From Oxalobacteraceae bacterium (GTDB lineage Bacteria; Pseudomonadota; Gammaproteobacteria; Burkholderiales; Burkholderiaceae_D), in NCBI GenBank assembly GCA_947374865.1, contig CANCDR010000025.1, forward strand, positions 1-34,467: DNA of 34,467 nucleotides, read 5' to 3'. Each line of letters opens with the position of its first letter. Positions within the stretch are counted from its first letter, which is position 1. Positions 16,055-24,376 of this stretch are shown piece by piece. The translations under genes were made by a program, and so were the position numbers. The notes beneath the pieces are model-generated. The model did no database searches, had not been told where the DNA came from, and saw only the letters and a program-made list of their open reading frames with translations.

Positions 16055-17794
16055 ATGAATGCACATATGATGAAATTTATCCACGACCTACTAATGCTAT
16101 CTTTTTGCCTTATTCAATTTTCTCAAGCCGCGACGATTCAAACATCTACGCCTATTGAGCATGTGATTGTAATCGTCGGAGAAAATCGCACCTTTGATAA
16201 TTTATTTGCTACCTATCTACCTAAGCAAGGGCAAATGATTTCAAATTTGTTTTCTAAGGGGATCGTCAAGGCTGATGGCAGTCCCGGTTCCCAATTTAAT
16301 CTTGCACAACAAAAAATAGCGAACAATCCTGGCATCTACTCACCCATCCCATCGACCACTGGATCCTACACTGCCCTACCCCAGCCCTACGCAACGGGTG
16401 CTTTTGGACAGCGCCAGGACATACCTGATGCGCGCTTTCCAACTGATTTACCCAATGGCCCTTTCCCCATTACGGGCTATGTAAGCTATGGCGCGCATAC
16501 TGGTGACCCCACCCATCGCTTTTATCAAATGTGGCAGCAAGTCAACGGTGGAAAAAATGATTTATTTACCTGGGTCGGGCAGGTGACAGGACCCGGACCA
16601 AGCAATGTCAATACCAAGCTCGCACCAAGTAGTACTTTTCAAGGTGGCGTTGCTATGGGCTTTTATAATATGCAAGCCGGTGATGCGCCCTATTTTAAAT
16701 ATTTGGCTGATACCTATGCTATAGCTGATAATTATCATCAGCCGATTATGGGCGGCACGACCGCTAATTACTTTGCGCTCGCTACTGCTGACGTGGCGGT
16801 TTATACGGAAAATGGCAAACCGTCCGTACCACCAGCAAAACTCATTGCAAATCCGAATGCTCAAGCTGGCACCAATAACTGGTACACAGAAGATGGCTAT
16901 CGTGGCGGTACCTTTACACGATGTGCCGACATCACTGAAGCAGGCGTGGCCGGTATTCAAGCGCTTCTAAAATCATTACCCTATCGTCCGTTCAATGACG
17001 GCAATTGCGCAGCTGATACGTATTACATGCTCAATAATATGGAGCCCGGATATTCACCCACGGGTGAACTATTAGAGCAAAAACCAAACACGATGATTCT
17101 TCCACCACAAACGATGCCGCATATCGGGGATGGATTAAGCGCTGCGGGCATCTCTTGGAAGTGGTATAGCGGCGGTCGCAACGATGGAAAAGCCGTCGAC
17201 AAAGAATATTGTGCCATGTGCGATACACCGAGTTTTTTTGCATCGACCATGACAGGTCGTGATCTCCATAAGCTACAAGATATGCAGCAGTTTTACGTGG
17301 ACGTCAAAGAGAGTAAAAATTTTCCTGCGGTGAGTATCATTGCTCCCTACGATAGTATTTCTGGCCATCCTGGTTACGCAATGCAACCTAGTTTTGATGG
17401 TTTGGTCACAGATATCATCGCCCGGGTTCAATCAAATACAGCGCTATGGAATAAGACGGCTATCCTAGTAACGTTTGACGAAGGTGGCGGATATTATGAT
17501 TCAGGTTATATTCAGTTCATTGATTTCTTTGGTGATGGCACGCGCATACCGATGCTGGCAGTGTCCCCTTTCGCCAAAGCAGGCTACGTCGATCATACCT
17601 ACTATGATCATGCGTCAATCTTAAAATTTATCGAGCATAACTGGCATCTCTCTCCCTTAACCAAACGAAGTCGAGATAATTTACCCAATCCAATACATGA
17701 ACTCAATAATCCATACGTGCCGCTCAATCGCCCTGCGATCGGTGATCTTATGAACTTATTTGATTTTAAAAAGACTGTGCAAGGAAAGAATTAG
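16055..17794 (+). CDS. Exported phosphoesterase (PF04185; phospholipase C/acid phosphatase type)
   Basis: This protein of about 579 residues has a signal peptide (IHDLLMLSFCLIQFSQAA) and a full PF04185 phosphoesterase domain. HVIVIVGENRTFDNLFATY near residues 40-58 is the metal and nucleophile region. VTFDEGGGYYDSG near 475-487 and PFAKAGYVDHTYYDHASILKFIE are the C-terminal metal-binding and closing motifs seen in AcpA-type acid phosphatases and phospholipases C. It should cleave phosphoesters or phospholipid head groups in the periplasm or outside. The start is uncertain: ATG 16055, 16067 and 16070 are all in frame without a clear ribosome site, and the longer GTG form lies inside a terminator. 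It is the second PF04185 enzyme in this locus but lacks the propeller of the one at 7921. Confidence 0.85.
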   Translation: MNAHMMKFIHDLLMLSFCLIQFSQAATIQTSTPIEHVIVIVGENRTFDNLFATYLPKQGQMISNLFSKGIVKADGSPGSQFNLAQQKIANNPGIYSPIPSTTGSYTALPQPYATGAFGQRQDIPDARFPTDLPNGPFPITGYVSYGAHTGDPTHRFYQMWQQVNGGKNDLFTWVGQVTGPGPSNVNTKLAPSSTFQGGVAMGFYNMQAGDAPYFKYLADTYAIADNYHQPIMGGTTANYFALATADVAVYTENGKPSVPPAKLIANPNAQAGTNNWYTEDGYRGGTFTRCADITEAGVAGIQALLKSLPYRPFNDGNCAADTYYMLNNMEPGYSPTGELLEQKPNTMILPPQTMPHIGDGLSAAGISWKWYSGGRNDGKAVDKEYCAMCDTPSFFASTMTGRDLHKLQDMQQFYVDVKESKNFPAVSIIAPYDSISGHPGYAMQPSFDGLVTDIIARVQSNTALWNKTAILVTFDEGGGYYDSGYIQFIDFFGDGTRIPMLAVSPFAKAGYVDHTYYDHASILKFIEHNWHLSPLTKRSRDNLPNPIHELNNPYVPLNRPAIGDLMNLFDFKKTVQGKN

Positions 17795-18072
17795 TAGTCC
17801 GTAGATCTACGATATTGATTCACTGTTTGTCGATTTACCTAAGATTTTTTTATCGCATTCGTTGTAGCAAAGCCGTCATATTATCTCGATAAAATGATCA
17901 TGCCATATTTTGTTATGGAGACATTTTTATGGATCGACGCTGACTTTTTTCCAAGGGTACCAGTCGATGAATCTGGAAGAATTCGTCAAACTGAAAGCAT
18001 TAAGTGCCTGAGATGGGTGTCATTTTTTTTGACATCCTGTTGAAATACTAAACACTTTAAGGAATACAAATC
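17795..18072. other. Intergenic region with no convincing gene
   Basis: This 278-base AT-rich gap contains a perfect GTAGATCTAC palindrome soon after the phosphoesterase stop codon, and a GTGTCA/TGACAT hairpin around a T-run near 18013-18034. A 14-codon frame near 17966 has no supporting feature. The promoter of the lipoprotein gene is presumably here. Confidence 0.5.
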
Positions 18073-18534
18073 ATGTATAAAAATAAGCTAGCCTCTATGA
18101 TGATTGCCGCAGTTCTGTTTTCACTTTTGACAGCTTGCGGCAGCACAGATTCACCAAAAGCCTCAAGCGCATCAACTACCAGTTTTATCGCCAGCTATAA
18201 ACAAGGTTTGACTTCAGTCGTTGGAATGAATACCTCTGGTTTTACCGAGTTATTTGATGATTCTTTTCTTGATGCTGGTTATACAAAATCGCAGCTGGTA
18301 GAAAACCTCAAGCAAGATGGCATTAATCTGACTTCCCTCGATGCTGATCAGGTTTTCCCGCTCCTGACGATCGAAGATGCGACTGTCAGTCAGTGTGATG
18401 ACTCAACCGGCATCTGTACCTTGACTGCTTCCTATGTAAATAAAGCGCCGGACAGTAACAAGACGTCGATTAGTGTGCAAATTCGCTACAAAGATGGCCA
18501 GTTCCGCATTTATGGCGATCAGAAATCTGCTTGA
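18073..18534 (+). CDS. Small lipoprotein, unrecognised
   Basis: This 153-residue protein has a type II signal peptide ending in the lipobox LLTAC (Cys22), so it is a membrane-attached lipoprotein. The mature part is low-complexity at first (Ser/Thr/Ala, about 23-42), then folds with a pattern of helix and strands ending VQIRYKDGQFRIYGDQKSA, reminiscent of small SnoaL/NTF2-like or DUF4878-type lipoproteins. Two cysteines in SQCDDSTGICTL could form a disulfide. AAGGA precedes the ATG by about nine bases. A strong terminator follows 25 bases after the stop codon, so it is a single-gene unit or the end of the phosphatase locus. The function is unknown. Confidence 0.75.
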   Translation: MYKNKLASMMIAAVLFSLLTACGSTDSPKASSASTTSFIASYKQGLTSVVGMNTSGFTELFDDSFLDAGYTKSQLVENLKQDGINLTSLDADQVFPLLTIEDATVSQCDDSTGICTLTASYVNKAPDSNKTSISVQIRYKDGQFRIYGDQKSA

Positions 18535-18559
18535 TTCATCGTTTAGTGTAATTTAGTGA

Positions 18560-18585
18560 AGGGTCGGCTAAGCCGGCCCTTTTTT
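18560..18585 (+). terminator. Rho-independent terminator after the lipoprotein gene
   Basis: AGGGTCGGC (18560-18568) pairs with GCCGGCCCT (18572-18580), with one G-U pair and a TAA loop, and is followed by a T-run to 18585. It lies between convergent genes and mainly serves the rightward lipoprotein gene. Confidence 0.88.
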
Positions 18586-18595
18586 CAACAAGATT

Positions 18596-19045
18596 TTAAT
18601 GTGCGCCAATTGAAATGGCGACTTCTACTGGTCCAGATTTTTCAAAAAATAAGGTCATGGGATAACTCCGCTGCCATTGCAATGGCGTCTGTAAATTAAT
18701 CAATAGCAGGTAGCTGCCATCAGGGAGAAAATCAACGGCTTCTCCAGAGGGTAATGCAATACCGTCAATCTTGCTGCTTACAACAGTCGACCCCTTTTTC
18801 TTGGTTGAAATGAGGTCGACCCTCTCCGCCAAACTCGTTTGCGCACCAATCAAGGTATCCGATGCGGAGATTTCTTCGAAGCGGACAAACACCTTGGCGC
18901 TTACTGCCTCCGGATCCGTTGGCAAAGCCCAAGGATGAATGACCTTAAATGATTTAGCATAATATTCATGTGCATTCACTGACTGCCCCGTCATTGAAAA
19001 CAGCGCCACAGCAGCGATCAAATACAGGCTTTGTTGAATTTTCAT
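18596..19045 (-). CDS. PCu(A)C-fold periplasmic protein lacking the copper ligands
   Basis: This 149-residue protein has a signal peptide (about 1-25, ending NAHE) and the PCu(A)C (PF04314) core: KVIHPWALPT, an SLAERVDL strand, IDGIALPSGEAVDFLPDG and SYPMTLFFEKSGPVEV. In copper-binding members the segment after ERV reads roughly ELHTM and a later strand HLMLMGL. Here they are DLIST (77-81) and YLLLINL (112-118), so the usual His and Met ligands are missing. The fold is therefore recognisable, but classical copper delivery to cytochrome oxidase looks unlikely. The start at 19045 is chosen because it gives the signal peptide and avoids overlapping the oxygenase gene 13 bases upstream. It is the last gene of the leftward cluster. 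Confidence 0.75.
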   Translation of the reverse strand: MKIQQSLYLIAAVALFSMTGQSVNAHEYYAKSFKVIHPWALPTDPEAVSAKVFVRFEEISASDTLIGAQTSLAERVDLISTKKKGSTVVSSKIDGIALPSGEAVDFLPDGSYLLLINLQTPLQWQRSYPMTLFFEKSGPVEVAISIGAH

Positions 19046-19058
19046 TAGGCGCTTTCTT

Positions 19059-19682
19059 TTATCTAGAAAAACCGATCGCGTATCCCCAAGAATCCAGACG
19101 CGTTGGAATCGCATTGAAGGCAAGCGATATGCGTAATGGTCCAAGATTAGGCCTAACTTCATGCAGCAAATAGCTTGGGAACAGCACCATGTCGCCAGGC
19201 GTGACATCTGGTGATACCCATTTATCTGCATTGAAGGGACCCAGTTCTGTCTGACTACTGGCATGACTAAAGGCGAAGTCACGTCCTCCTGGACCCTTCA
19301 TAAAGATAGTGTTTGCTGAAGGATGCGAGGGGGTCAGATAGATCACGCCAGAAATAAAGCAATTCGCATGGTTATGCATCGCTTGATAACCATTCGTCTG
19401 TAAAACATTGCCCCACATTTCTTTGATCGACCAACTGAGTCGTTCGCCAAACATCAGTAATCCAAATTCGCACAGCTTGGGGATGATCAATTCGCTGATG
19501 TCTTTGAATAAGGGATTTTCTTCCGGCGACAGCATCTCTGAATGCGACAGCTGTAATGATTTGGCATTGGTATTTTTTACGGACTTCAAAAATTGATGCT
19601 TAATCGCTTCAATGGACTCCGTATCGAGGAGTTTTTCCACCCGCATGAAGGGTATGGGGAAAAGTTCAATGATCTGGTCCAT
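19059..19682 (-). CDS. Putative 2OG-Fe(II) oxygenase (PF13759/TIGR02466-like)
   Basis: This 207-residue cytoplasmic protein matches the 2-oxoglutarate/Fe(II) oxygenase family often called TIGR02466. MHNHANCFISGVIYL (about 102-116) supplies His103/His105, PGDMVLFPSYLLHEVRPN (about 162-179) supplies the distal His174, and the following RISLAFN has Arg184, which would bind 2-oxoglutarate. Length and motif spacing are normal. Substrates of this family are not established; related enzymes hydroxylate proteins or small molecules. It lies 48 bases after the HupE/UreJ-like gene and 13 bases before the PCu(A)C-fold gene, so it is part of the same leftward cluster. Confidence 0.78.
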   Translation of the reverse strand: MDQIIELFPIPFMRVEKLLDTESIEAIKHQFLKSVKNTNAKSLQLSHSEMLSPEENPLFKDISELIIPKLCEFGLLMFGERLSWSIKEMWGNVLQTNGYQAMHNHANCFISGVIYLTPSHPSANTIFMKGPGGRDFAFSHASSQTELGPFNADKWVSPDVTPGDMVLFPSYLLHEVRPNLGPLRISLAFNAIPTRLDSWGYAIGFSR

Positions 19683-19730
19683 GATGCGCTTTCGTGATGG
19701 GTGATAAGGATATGCGATGTAACGCTCACC

Positions 19731-20717
19731 TTACGTGACGATGGCCATGATCCGCAGCCATGTCCAATAGCTTGCGATGATACCCATTGCGTACAGTGTC
19801 GGTACTCGCAAGCGTGCAAACCAACTGTATCGCGATAGCCAGCGTGTTAATCCGTAGGCCAATGCGACCATCAATAACTGGCCAATCTCTACGCCCAGAT
19901 TAAATGTCAATAAAGCCACTGGCAAATGGTTTTCAGGCAGGCCGATTTCTTTGAGTGCACCAGCAAAGCCCAAACCATGGACTAAGCCAAATAGAAATGA
20001 CACCATCGCTGGCCAACGTCGCGCCCAGGTTTCGCGCTCACGCAGCGATTCAACCACTACTAAAATGATCGAGAGCGCGATGGAGGCTTCAACCGGCGCT
20101 GAACGCAAGGTCAACAAGCCCAAAGCACTGCAAGCAAGCGTCAAGCTGTGTGCTGCTGTAAAAGCGGTAATCGTCGCTACCAGACGCCGGTTAAATCCGA
20201 CTAAAAAAAGCAAGCTGAATACAAATAATAGATGATCGAAACCCGTCAAGATATGCTCGATACCTAATAACGTATACGCTTGAATGACTTCCCCACTACC
20301 TCGTTCATCATTGACTGCACCATACAGCCGGACAGTTGGCTGCGCAGCAGTGATGGTATAGACGCGGGTCTGGCCATCGAGCCATGCAATACGCACCATG
20401 GCAGCGGAATAACTCTTACCTACGCCGGTAACTGCCAAATTTCCGACCAGACCAGGTGCAGCACAATGGAGCGTCTGCGCTTGGGCTACACAGCCCGCTG
20501 GCCAAACAGGCGTGAGATCTTGTTCGAGGGGTTTGCCGGAATTTCCACTTTGACCCCAGCTCCAAATAAAATCCCCTTTGGTGAGTTCGCGCATGTTGAG
20601 TTCAGCCATGCTCATTTCGTGCGCCCATAAACTGCTGGAGGCGAATAAAAAAGTGAGCATAAAGCCAGCAATCAATTTATGTAGAGTGCCCATGCGCTGT
20701 GCGCAATTTAGCGCCAT
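19731..20717 (-). CDS. HupE/UreJ-family membrane protein, putative metal permease
   Basis: This 328-residue protein has a signal-like N-terminus (LIAGFMLTFLFASSSLWAHE), an extracytoplasmic domain (about 35-140), then six or so membrane helices. These carry the HupE/UreJ_2 motifs: GIEHILTGFDHLLFVFSLLFL, FTAAHSLTLACS, FGLVHGLGFAGAL and FNLGVEIGQL. The conserved histidines and acidic residues in the helices fit metal (nickel or cobalt) binding, although transport by this branch is not well proven. ATG 20717 overlaps the stop codon of the upstream isomerase gene by one base (TGATG), indicating translational coupling. GTG 20720 is an unlikely alternative. Its neighbours suggest a role in metallating or supporting exported phosphatases; this is inference. 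Confidence 0.83.
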   Translation of the reverse strand: MALNCAQRMGTLHKLIAGFMLTFLFASSSLWAHEMSMAELNMRELTKGDFIWSWGQSGNSGKPLEQDLTPVWPAGCVAQAQTLHCAAPGLVGNLAVTGVGKSYSAAMVRIAWLDGQTRVYTITAAQPTVRLYGAVNDERGSGEVIQAYTLLGIEHILTGFDHLLFVFSLLFLVGFNRRLVATITAFTAAHSLTLACSALGLLTLRSAPVEASIALSIILVVVESLRERETWARRWPAMVSFLFGLVHGLGFAGALKEIGLPENHLPVALLTFNLGVEIGQLLMVALAYGLTRWLSRYSWFARLRVPTLYAMGIIASYWTWLRIMAIVT

Positions 20718-21544
20718 CACTTCACTGCCTCGACTCGCTTGATGGTGTATTTTTTCCCAAGCTCACGTACGGCATCGGTACGCTGCTGCTGGAGAATGTC
20801 ATCTTTCCAGTCCATATATACCTTGGTCTGAACAGACGTATAGTCAACGGCTTCGCCAGCTTTTTTTGCTTCCAGTCGTATTACCCGCAATCCTTCACGA
20901 CTTTCGAGCGCTTGCCATTGACCGATGGGCATTTTCTCAAGTGCTTGCGTGAACGGCTCACCATAGCTAGTTACCAGCGTATTTCGTGGACGCGCCTTAA
21001 ATACCCGCAAGCCACTTTGAGTTGAATTCTCTTCTTTTGCACCAGTGTTCAAGGCTGCCACAAACTTATTGACGGCATCGGGCGTCAAGGTTCCGACTGT
21101 TACGGCTTCGAGGAAATCAAATCGGGCAGGCTCATCGTATTTTTCACGATTTTTTTCAAACCAAGCGTGTAACTGTTGATCGTCCACCTTGGGTAAAGCA
21201 AGATTTGCCTGCATGATTTCTAAAGCTTTAAAGATCACCCGTTCACGGATCGTCGGATCGCCCTGATCAACGCGCAAGGCCAAGCCTTCCCGATACAACA
21301 CTTCATTATCAATCCAACGTTCGCGCAAAATCGTCATTTCCTTTTCAGACGGTTCGCGCCCCAACGCACCGAGAAAAATATCATGTGCTTCTTTTTCCAC
21401 TTCGGCACCCAGAACGATTATTTTCGGATTGTCCCGTCCTGCAGAAATGACATGGTCAAGACCAAACAATACAGCGCCTGCCAGTACAAAATGGACTAAA
21501 GGTTCACGTACGAGATGATTGCGAAATAATGTGAAATTCATCAA
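20717..21544 (-). CDS. Membrane-anchored parvulin-like peptidyl-prolyl isomerase
   Basis: This 275-residue protein has an N-terminal anchor (REPLVHFVLAGAVLFGLDHVI, about 13-33). A helical chaperone-like segment follows with LGREPSEKEMTILRERWIDNEVLYREG (about 61-87), then a C-terminal PpiC-type rotamase region (about 135-260). This arrangement is that of periplasmic SurA/PpiD-like folding factors of the PF13145 type. It would help fold exported proteins encoded nearby. It is translationally coupled to the HupE/UreJ-like gene (TGATG), and I recall this gene pair as recurring in other bacteria beside DUF3604 genes. The ATG start at 21544 is followed by a second ATG; either could be used. Confidence 0.8.
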   Translation of the reverse strand: MMNFTLFRNHLVREPLVHFVLAGAVLFGLDHVISAGRDNPKIIVLGAEVEKEAHDIFLGALGREPSEKEMTILRERWIDNEVLYREGLALRVDQGDPTIRERVIFKALEIMQANLALPKVDDQQLHAWFEKNREKYDEPARFDFLEAVTVGTLTPDAVNKFVAALNTGAKEENSTQSGLRVFKARPRNTLVTSYGEPFTQALEKMPIGQWQALESREGLRVIRLEAKKAGEAVDYTSVQTKVYMDWKDDILQQQRTDAVRELGKKYTIKRVEAVK

Positions 21545-21614
21545 AATCCTTAAGGTGTTACGGGTTACCGACAGTTTTGTCTGAATAAAAAAATACTTGA
21601 TCTAATGTCAACGA

Positions 21615-24275
21615 CTAAGGAACTGATCTGAGCTGGTCGGACCGCAGTTTTGTTAATGCCAAACCTGCTTCCATCCGCGCTGGTTGAGCTTGCATAAGTG
21701 ATGTCAATAAATCGAGCGATGCTGATTTGTCGATTTTTACCATCGCCATCGCCATACTCAGTAGGGGATCGTAGGCAGGCCGAAAGTCCGGACTATGCCT
21801 CACCAGTTCCAACAATGGTTTTTGTAATTGCGCCAGCATCACGCGCGGATCAGGATCGGGGCGAATGCCAACGCCTAGCACAAGAAATTGATCGCGCGCT
21901 TCGCCATAGGCCATCAAGCGGTTTTGCCATTCGCGCTCCTTGCTTGTCAGCGCTGGTCCAAGTAATTCTTCTGGCGTCACACCTAATTTTTTTTTCAGCG
22001 CCAATAGGCGTTCGTGTGGCAATGCTTCAGGCGCGTAAGTGGCAAAAGGTGCATGCTGAATTACGGTAGGACGGTCATCGGTGTTCAATGGCGCTGAAGC
22101 CGCAAAGTGTTTGAGTGCAGCAGGTCCAGCGATAAAACTCCCGAGAAGTGAAAATTCATCCTTGAGATTGAGCTGCGCACGTCGTTGTTGACCTTGCGAG
22201 ACAGCCAGGCGATTGCTAATCTGCTGCAGATTAAAATGCGCAAGATCCGGCCGTGAAATCAAACCTATCACCGGCGTAGACAGACTATTGGTGGCAATGA
22301 TCGCCTTCGCATCGGGGTACACGCTGATGAATGAATGGACGATGCTACGCAGCGTTTCTAAGTCCAACTGGTGTAGAGGTAACCACTGACAAAATAAACC
22401 GTCTTTTGCCAACCGCGCCTTGATCGCAGAAAAATGTTCAACAGTATAGAGCGCACCTGCGCCACTACGCGCCGGATGGAACAGGTCCGCTACAATCACG
22501 TCGTATTGTCCATGACTGGCGCGCACATAGCGGCGGGCATCGCCGGCGATGATATTCAGACGTGCCGCCGCTTCTGGATTATCCAGCCCGGTACGGAAAT
22601 AATCAGAGGCTGCGATCACTTCTGGTAAGAGTTCGACCGCATCAACTTTGAGCAGCGGATCTTCAGCCGCAGCCGAGGCGGTGACACCGGTTCCCAATCC
22701 AAGAAATAAGGCACTATGCGCTTGAGGATGTAATAGCAATGGGAGGTACGCTTGCCTTGCATCGGTTAAACCACTGGCGCTACTGCCTTCCTGCTGGTGG
22801 TTATTAATCCGCAGTCTGGCTACACCATCCGCGTCTTCAATGACACTGACACTAGCCATTACGCCATCACGATAGCTGATGACTTTTCCTGATTCTGGCA
22901 GGCTGAGAAAACGTAATTCGGGCGAATAAATGAACAATAAAATGATCGATAGTGCAGGCACAAGAAAATAAAATTGACGCCAGCGTTGGCGCGCCATGCA
23001 AGGTAAGTATGCCAGTGCGATGAACAGTAATAAAAATTTAATACCCAGTAGAGGCAGCAGCAGCACGCCAAACAGGACCGGGGCCAAGGCCGCACCGAGG
23101 GTATTGATGCCAATAGCAGAGCCCCAAGTGAGGCCCGCGTCTTTCGCTTCTACGCTGAGATGACTAAACAGCGCCCCCATAAAAAAGGTTGGCAAAGCAA
23201 ACGCCGTCAAAGCCAGCATAGCTTCTGTGGCCAAAGCAGGCATCACACCGCTACCAAGCCAGGCGTTTGAGGTCAGCTTGATCGACTCGCTTTGCCAAAT
23301 TGCCAAAAAACTCAGGAGAATAGCTGCGCAAAGGCTGGCAAATAGCTGATCGCGTAAGCGTGGCGAATCTGTGTGATCACTCAAATACCGTTGATAGACT
23401 GCTGCGCCACCTGCAGTCCCTAACAGGTAGATCGCTAATAAGATCGCAAACGTATAGACCGTATCTTCAGCCACTTGACTGAGTGCGCGCACGACTACAA
23501 CTTCATAGCCAATTCCTAATAGTCCAGTCCAAAACAACAAAAGAAAAAATTGACGACGTAAGCCATTTTTTTCTGATGTCAAATCCGTCATGACATGGTT
23601 GAAGTGCGAACCAGACTGAGGGAAAAGAAACAGCGCCATGACAGCACATGACAAACTCACCGCTACGCAAAGCAACGCTGTTTGCTGCAAACCTACCTGC
23701 GGAATCAGGAAGAAGCTCGTCGCCAGCACACCGATTAAGCCGCCAAGGGTATTAGCTGCATACAATCCCCCAAGAGCAAATCCCTGCGCCCGCAAACGCT
23801 TGGTCACGCCTTCGATGGCAGGCAGGGTCGCTCCCATGGCAAATGTCGCTGGGAGGAGCAAAAAAAATGGTCCGAGAAAGGCAATGCTCCATTGCCAGAG
23901 TGTCGATGGCTGCGGGCCGGTCAGGGAAGCAAGTACCGTATTGGCAGGCAGCAGAAAAATACTGAGAACAAGGCCCCAAATGCCAATGAGTGCCTCGCAG
24001 CCTGCGTACCATCTAGCCGGGCTATCACTCATGCCAATTCGACGACCCAAGAAGACAGCGCCGAGCGCTAAGCCACCAAAAAAAGCAGCAACAACAGCGA
24101 GCACCGCAATGATTTCATGACCAAGCCAAACGCCAAATTGCTGGGTCCAGACGATCTGATAACCCAAACCTGCAAAACCCGAACAAGCCATCAGACCGGC
24201 GGCAATACCTAGCCTGGCACCATAGGCAGAGTCAAGTGGGAGAGACAGAGGTGTTTCTTTCAACGACAAGGTCAT
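21615..24275 (-). CDS. MFS-like membrane / spermidine-synthase-like fusion protein
   Basis: This protein of about 886 residues begins with a membrane domain of at least 12 helices (about 15-450). A soluble spermidine-synthase-like methyltransferase fold follows (about 465-690): ALFLGLGTGVTASAA is the nucleotide-binding loop, VDAVELLPEVI the acidic strand end, and DARRYVRASHGQYDVIVADLF the catalytic-loop region. The tail (about 700-886) is helical and unassigned. Fusions of this type are widespread, but their product is uncertain and aminopropyl transfer is unproven. ATG 24275 is chosen over TTG 24284; neither has a clear ribosome site. It lies 70 bases before the isomerase gene, and two hairpins separate it from the DUF3604 gene upstream. 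Confidence 0.82.
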   Translation of the reverse strand: MTLSLKETPLSLPLDSAYGARLGIAAGLMACSGFAGLGYQIVWTQQFGVWLGHEIIAVLAVVAAFFGGLALGAVFLGRRIGMSDSPARWYAGCEALIGIWGLVLSIFLLPANTVLASLTGPQPSTLWQWSIAFLGPFFLLLPATFAMGATLPAIEGVTKRLRAQGFALGGLYAANTLGGLIGVLATSFFLIPQVGLQQTALLCVAVSLSCAVMALFLFPQSGSHFNHVMTDLTSEKNGLRRQFFLLLFWTGLLGIGYEVVVVRALSQVAEDTVYTFAILLAIYLLGTAGGAAVYQRYLSDHTDSPRLRDQLFASLCAAILLSFLAIWQSESIKLTSNAWLGSGVMPALATEAMLALTAFALPTFFMGALFSHLSVEAKDAGLTWGSAIGINTLGAALAPVLFGVLLLPLLGIKFLLLFIALAYLPCMARQRWRQFYFLVPALSIILLFIYSPELRFLSLPESGKVISYRDGVMASVSVIEDADGVARLRINNHQQEGSSASGLTDARQAYLPLLLHPQAHSALFLGLGTGVTASAAAEDPLLKVDAVELLPEVIAASDYFRTGLDNPEAAARLNIIAGDARRYVRASHGQYDVIVADLFHPARSGAGALYTVEHFSAIKARLAKDGLFCQWLPLHQLDLETLRSIVHSFISVYPDAKAIIATNSLSTPVIGLISRPDLAHFNLQQISNRLAVSQGQQRRAQLNLKDEFSLLGSFIAGPAALKHFAASAPLNTDDRPTVIQHAPFATYAPEALPHERLLALKKKLGVTPEELLGPALTSKEREWQNRLMAYGEARDQFLVLGVGIRPDPDPRVMLAQLQKPLLELVRHSPDFRPAYDPLLSMAMAMVKIDKSASLDLLTSLMQAQPARMEAGLALTKLRSDQLRSVP

Positions 24276-24297
24276 AACATTCAATTAAAACACAAAG

Positions 24298-24351
24298 GCC
24301 GGCATGCGCCGGCTTGAAGTCATTAACAGAGCGGGAAGTTATCCCGCTCTG
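24298..24351 (-). terminator. Tandem hairpins between the DUF3604 and MFS-fusion genes
   Basis: Reading leftward, CAGAGCGGGA (24351-24342) pairs perfectly with TCCCGCTCTG (24336-24327), then GCCGGC (24313-24308) pairs with GCCGGC (24303-24298). A CTTTGTGTTTT stretch follows the second hairpin. They are well placed to terminate or attenuate transcription after the DUF3604 gene, leaving partial read-through to the genes downstream. Confidence 0.72.
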
Positions 24352-24376
24352 GTTTACAAAAGTTGCAAAGTACTAC

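Noticed and set aside
17940..18035. Possible gene remnant between the second phosphoesterase and the lipoprotein
   Set aside because: Short frames here have no start signals and no recognisable motif; a 14-codon frame at about 17966 is too short to support.
18596..19282. Longer 228-codon version of the PCu(A)C-like gene
   Set aside because: It would overlap the oxygenase gene for over 200 bases and hide the signal peptide that begins at 19045.
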